Shown: piece after piece, positions 59,690 to 64,000 of the stretch
How the letters are laid out: every line of letters starts with the position of its first letter
Position numbering within the stretch: position 1 is the stretch's first letter
Assembly: GCF_907165205.1 (NCBI RefSeq)
Contig: NC_058190.1
Location: 29,911,345 to 29,975,344 of the forward strand
DNA: 64,000 nt
Origin: Coccinella septempunctata
Taxonomy: Eukaryota; Arthropoda; Insecta; Coleoptera; Coccinellidae
Direction of reading: 5' to 3'
Program-made: the position numbers and the translations under genes
The notes under the pieces: model-generated
What the model saw: only the letters and a program-made list of their open reading frames with translations
Database searches by the model: none
Told to the model about the DNA's origin: nothing

Positions 59690-60930
59690 ATTTGGATATT
59701 CAAGAGAACAAGAGAAGAGAAGGCAGACGACCACAAAGTTTCAAAATACATACTACGTTATCTGTCTGGGCACTTGCGCAGTTAATGATGGCAAAAGAGT
59801 CAAGAAAGCATTTCACGGAGGCTAAAATATTGATATTATATCATTTGGATATATCCTTGACAAATTAGGTCGAAAAAGAGAAGTACTTCCAAAATATTGC
59901 TAAAATGCTGGAAATGGTTCCAAAAGGACACCTAAAATATGGGAAAAATAAAGTTTGCCCCAATTTTTTACCAGGGTTGAAATTTTGTGGTCCAAGAATC
60001 CTCTGAATTTCCGCACTTTTTTGTTTTCTCGCAATTTTCGCAGAGCAAAGTACATCAAAATACATACAAAAAAATTTATTGTATGAATAAATCAAATCAA
60101 ATTTGATCTGTTTCGAAAAACGGATATATTTATATACTTACTTCAAGCGTTTGTGAAAAAAATATTGTTCCTTACTTTTGCAGAAAGTGTTTTGCCCGCG
60201 CTCAACTGCTTGCTCAAACTTCGCATTCGACAGTTTCCGTCGAAAGTAGTTAGGAAAATAACTATTGTCCAATTCATTTTTTACAGAACATTATTCATTA
60301 ATCTAGGTTTTCAGATTATTCACCTCGCTTATGAAATGGTCCATAAATTCTACAAAACACACCCATGAATATCCATTTCTATTCTAGTAGAAGCCAGATT
60401 ATTACAACCCCTTCAGTGGGTGCGACAACACGTCCGTATTTTTCATTTGAAAAGAGCCCACACCTTCAGAACACTTTTTCTATTTGCATGGACCCCAACG
60501 CCACAGCTGAGAAAATTACTGAGGCCCACAATGCATTGCGGCTGTCTACTGAGGTGCCAGCAGCAAAAGACTGAAAACATTCGGCTGCAACTGTTTGAGA
60601 AGGCCCGCTTCAAGCTGGCAAGTATGACACAAATTGAAGAAGCTGCAGAAATGCACTCGGGCATATTTGCAGGTTGATCGCTTATTATCTCAATTCCATT
60701 TTAGATGCAATATATTATAAATCATATTTATGCAGACATGAGTATTGTATGAGTAGCTCATAGGACAATTCATTAACCATTTTTTTTTCTACAGGTGCAT
60801 ATGTGGAAGTCCAAAATATCATATCCAAAAAACTGGGGCTGGTATACAATCGAAACTGGTCTCAATCCAGTGACCACTCACCTGTTTGCAGCTTAGATAC
60901 ATGTAATGGAAAATAAACATTCCAGAAACT
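59690..60930 (+). repeat. Dispersed repeat S, copy 2 (fuller copy)
   Basis: Matches 16890-18100 in two separated blocks (see that entry). It contains the coding-like remnant at 60488-60916. No terminal inverted repeats were found, so the element class is unknown. Confidence 0.55.
60488..60916 (+). pseudogene. Possible two-exon coding remnant of unknown function
   Basis: A frame from ATG at 60488 (MDPNATAEKITEAHNALRL, then STEVPAAK) shifts frame near 60570 and continues FEKARFKLASMTQIEEA and EMHSGIFAG to a GT donor at 60673. A strong acceptor (tttctacag, ending 60794) restores the Gly codon (G plus GT) and gives AYVEVQNIISKKLGLVYN then SDHSPVC, with stop TAA at 60914-60916. Matching phase supports real splicing in the ancestor. 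The frameshift suggests this copy is dead. The first 90 bases also occur at 18012-18075, so it belongs to a repeat or a duplicated gene fragment. I do not recognise the protein. Confidence 0.4.
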
Positions 60931-61378
60931 GGAGTGAGATAGTTGCTTAGTGTCGCCAATCAAAATTGAGACAATTGACAACAGGTAGGATAAGATATAA
61001 ATTTTTCAATATAACGCCACTGCCTTAGTGTCGCGCTAGACAAAGAAACATCGAATGTGTGTACTACAAAACAACTAAGGTTTCCAGCCTCAGAAGAACC
61101 ACTGAGGAAAATCGTCTGAAGGAAGGTTTGTTTAGCATCATGCTCCTGCAAAATTCTTTCATTAAATGATCAGTCATATGTTCATATTGTCAAAGACCAA
61201 GAGGTTTCAAGTAACGAAGAATTTGATATTCTGGAAGAGAATTTGGTATACCTACAAATCTAACAAGGAGCTTGACGACAATAAATAACCTAAAAATCTT
61301 CTTGTTCCTGCACATCTGAGCACTCTGATCCGAAACGTGCAAGAATGCACCATGGATGCATGGATATTTGTATTAACG

Positions 61379-62002
61379 TACAGGGTGGACAAAATTCGTT
61401 GTCTACTGAGGAGATCTCGAGAACTATAAGAGTTAGAAGAAAACAGATGACACATTTCCAAGCTTTTTTTCAGAGAAACAAAGAAGGACGAAAACCGAAG
61501 CCTCCTACGATTCTTCGTTTTTGAGTTATTAGCAAAAAAATGAGAATTTGACTGTTTGGAAAAGTCCTCATCAAAGTTACAGATCTGAAACTTCAACCTT
61601 CTTAGGCACTTTTATACATAGAATCAACTGACGAAAAATTTTTTTCCAATTCAAAAATATCAAATTCAATAAAACTGTGCCTTTAAAAAAACGAAAGAGA
61701 AAAAAGTTCGCCTATTGATTCGAAATTAAAGAATATTTTGAACTCGTCAGAGGATTCTACGAAAAAAAGTGCTTGTAGAAGGTTCAAGTTTCAAATCTGT
61801 AAATTCAAAGGCCTAAAAGTTAAGAGAACTTTTAGAAATCGTCAAAATCTCATTTTTTTTCAAATAACTCAAAAAAAACCGTAGATGGCTACGGTTTTCA
61901 CCTTTCTTTGTGACTCTGAAAAAGAGCTAGTCATCCGTTTTCATCTAGCTCTTATAGTTCTCGAAATCCCCTCAGTAGACAACGAATTTTGCCCACCCTG
62001 TA
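61379..62002. mobile_element. Foldback element FB-5
   Basis: Ends tacagggtggacaaaattcg and cgaattttgcccaccctgta are inverted. Arms of about 250 bp pair through gtctactgaggagatctcga/tcgaaatcccctcagtagac, gaactataagag/ctcttatagttc and agaatc/gattct near the centre. It shares sequence with FB-2 (24978-25720). No coding; open frames on both strands are arm sequence. Confidence 0.85.
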
Positions 62003-62009
62003 CATATAT

Positions 62010-63764
62010 ATTTTTGAGTTCACAGTTTCTTCATTTCCATATGAGTCCTTATTTATTTGTTCATTTATTTACACAAAGAATAGAGGCTAAACCTATAAAC
62101 TCGATAAGAAAAATCATAATAACGGATAGCGGACATTCTCCTAAAATCGTTTAATGAATAGAAAAAAGTATACATCGTTGAATACAAATGATATGGGCAT
62201 CGCAAGTAAATTTTTCCTTCTTTTAAGCTGAGTTAGGAAAATATCCTAATTTGGCGATCTTTTATGATATTGTGTCATTTGAAAAGTTGTCCTCTTTTCT
62301 ACAAAAGAAGTAAGAAACAAAAATTCTTGTCGCATACTCTCTTCTGATTGAAAATTGCAAAAAAGGCCATCGATTTCAGAGTTTCTTGGTCCTCAAAAGT
62401 TAATCGAATGGAAGTGCAGTACAATAGATGGAAAAAGTAAACAGTCTACTATATGCAGTTGAAAGATTCTCTCGGTATTATGTCCAAATACCAGTGAGAA
62501 GTAGTTATTTTACAGAGTGAATTGAATGGAAAGAAAAGGGGATCCGATCTCGAACGTTTCCTGGATGTTCTCGATTCATTCAACCGAGACTTTTATTTAT
62601 CGGACAATGTAGACGAAACTCAACCTCAAAAGTTACAGGCGTGAATCGCACTCGTACTCCATTTTTTCAACAATATCTACAGGTCTTAAAAAGCGAGCAA
62701 GAATACGGAATCAATTGAAAATATCAAATATTATATCGAAAAACATTTATAATGATAATCTGGAAATATTTTTCTTTCTCAGGTTAATTCCAAAGGTAGA
62801 CCCTGAAATGATTCAAAAATTTTGAATTATCATCTCCAGAATGGAACTCTAGACATTTGTAGGTGCATTCTCAAGTTATTTTCAGAAATTTGCAGACCCT
62901 CAAGTATAGTTTCCAAGTGTAGTCATAATGAAAATCTGTAAAATTGTACTTTCTCAAGTCATTTCCAAAAATATTCATACCCTCAAATGATTCCCAAAGA
63001 ATGACTTTGAATTCTCATCTCCAAACACAATCATAATGACAATCTGGAGATTTTTAAGTACATTTCTAAGTTATTTCCAAAAAGATGCATAGTATTGTTC
63101 TCGAAGAATGGTTTTGACTCATCATCTCCAAAAACATTCACTTGAATTCTCAAGCTACTCGATACTTGATCAAATGAGATAAAAAAGTACAAAGTTCTGG
63201 ACTTACATACCTATATGTTGTCAACTAAAACGCAAAAGTGACAAAATAATAAGATTTATTGCGTTAGAAATGTGAAAATTGATAGGTATTATTCGGGAAT
63301 CGTTTAGTGGTATATTGTTATAATACTGTTCATTTTATTTTCTAAATCTTTACTGGTGATCTCTACCAAAGTCTATTTGTTTTGGATAGGTTCTATCTTT
63401 CAGTCTTTGGATTACAGAGTATTTGCTTGTATTCAATAGTGTATTTTGAAAGTATGTCGAGTTTTATTGTTTTTCACATGGTTCGATTAATTATTGAGAA
63501 TTTTGTATTAATTATTAGGTATATGCTGAGTCTTAATAGACTCTTTTCTGTGAATAAATAAATAAATCGTTCATGTTGCATTCTTGTGCAAAACAATAAC
63601 CAAAATTTAAAGGGCAAAAAATCGGACTTATTTTAAGCCCCTACCCAACTTTTGCACACTCTTGAATTGAAATTCATCATTTGATCAAGTATTAAATCGC
63701 TAGACAATGTACATATTTCCAGATTCCCTATAATTAAATGGCTTTATTTTTCTTGGAAAACCAT
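62010..63764. other. Sequence upstream of visible exons, nothing firm
   Basis: Searched on the minus strand for the missing TM1-TM2 exon (LADLL-type end with a GT donor); none found. Loose repetition of cattctcaagttatttccaaa and catctccaaa strings occurs at 62830-63140, perhaps a decayed tandem repeat of about 120 bp. Confidence 0.4.
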
Positions 63765-64000
63765 TAGGAGCTTCAGTGGTCAGTTCAAAAAGCGAAAAGG
63801 CATGTCATACGTCAGAAACCATTAATTTATGTGGAATTTTCATTATAATTCAATTCAAACAGTTCGTCATCTCGGAAAGCCAGAAATATTTTATTCGTCA
63901 AAAAATTTTTTCATTGAATTTTCGTACATTTTATTTACTTCTTGAGGTGAAATGATATTTTCAATGAATTTCTACATAAAAAAATTTCTCGAAAAGTCCC
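63765..64000. repeat. Dispersed repeat T, copy 2 (runs off the window)
   Basis: Collinear with 34045-34297 through ggtcagttc, cgtcagaaac, attataattcaattcaa, cagttcgtcatctcggaaag and aaatttctcgaaaa. Continues to the window edge. Confidence 0.65.

Noticed and set aside
1..64000. CRISPR arrays, tRNA, rRNA or bacterial-type operons
   Set aside because: No regularly spaced short repeats, no tRNA-like cloverleaf noticed and no bacterial gene organisation; the sequence is an insect-type nuclear locus.
59199..64000. Missing TM1-TM2 exon of the receptor
   Set aside because: Candidate donors near 60138, 60887 and 63206 were read on the minus strand; none is preceded by a TM2-like LADL sequence.

Overview
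This is a eukaryotic, AT-rich, repeat-saturated window, almost certainly from an insect nuclear genome. A beetle is plausible but unproven. The evidence is a spliced neuropeptide G-protein-coupled receptor of the insect AKH/ACP type with introns of 1 to 15 kb, insect-type non-LTR retrotransposons, mariner, piggyBac-like, Harbinger-like and DUF4817-type DNA transposons, and many palindromic MITEs. I see no operons, rRNA, tRNA or CRISPR arrays.

One host gene can be supported firmly. It lies on the minus strand, and five coding exons can be joined with matching splice phases: 59198-59050 (TM2 end to TM3, ending inside the DRY motif), 48917-48812 (ICL2 and TM4), 47817-47610 (ECL2 and TM5), 32729-32606 (TM6) and 22086-21819 (TM7, tail and stop). 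The exon or exons for the N-terminus, TM1 and most of TM2 are not found and probably lie beyond 64000. About 37 kb of the window is this gene, and nearly all of it is intron filled with mobile elements.

Layout. 1-5300: degraded intergenic sequence with two LINE 3' fragments lying tail to tail. 5303-10680: a near full-length I-group LINE (zinc-knuckle ORF1; EN-RT-RNaseH ORF2) with six coding lesions and a probable 11-bp target duplication. 10979-15628: DNA transposons, including a DUF4817/DDE element carrying nested insertions. 15800-21800: an unresolved possible exon, a MITE, a LINE remnant and the 3' flank of the receptor. 22087-59049: receptor introns with foldback elements, piggyBac-like, mariner and Harbinger copies, and a 4.7-kb DUF4817 transposon split by two LINEs. 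59200-64000: a dispersed repeat with a possible two-exon coding remnant, a foldback element, and sequence with no gene seen.

The dominant theme is nested transposition by elements whose ends start with tacagggtg. No enzyme pathway or defence system is encoded. The most interesting items are the split receptor gene, the autonomous/MITE pairing of the DUF4817 transposon, the foldback families, a perfect 101-nt palindrome, and the duplicated repeat that carries an unidentified coding fragment.
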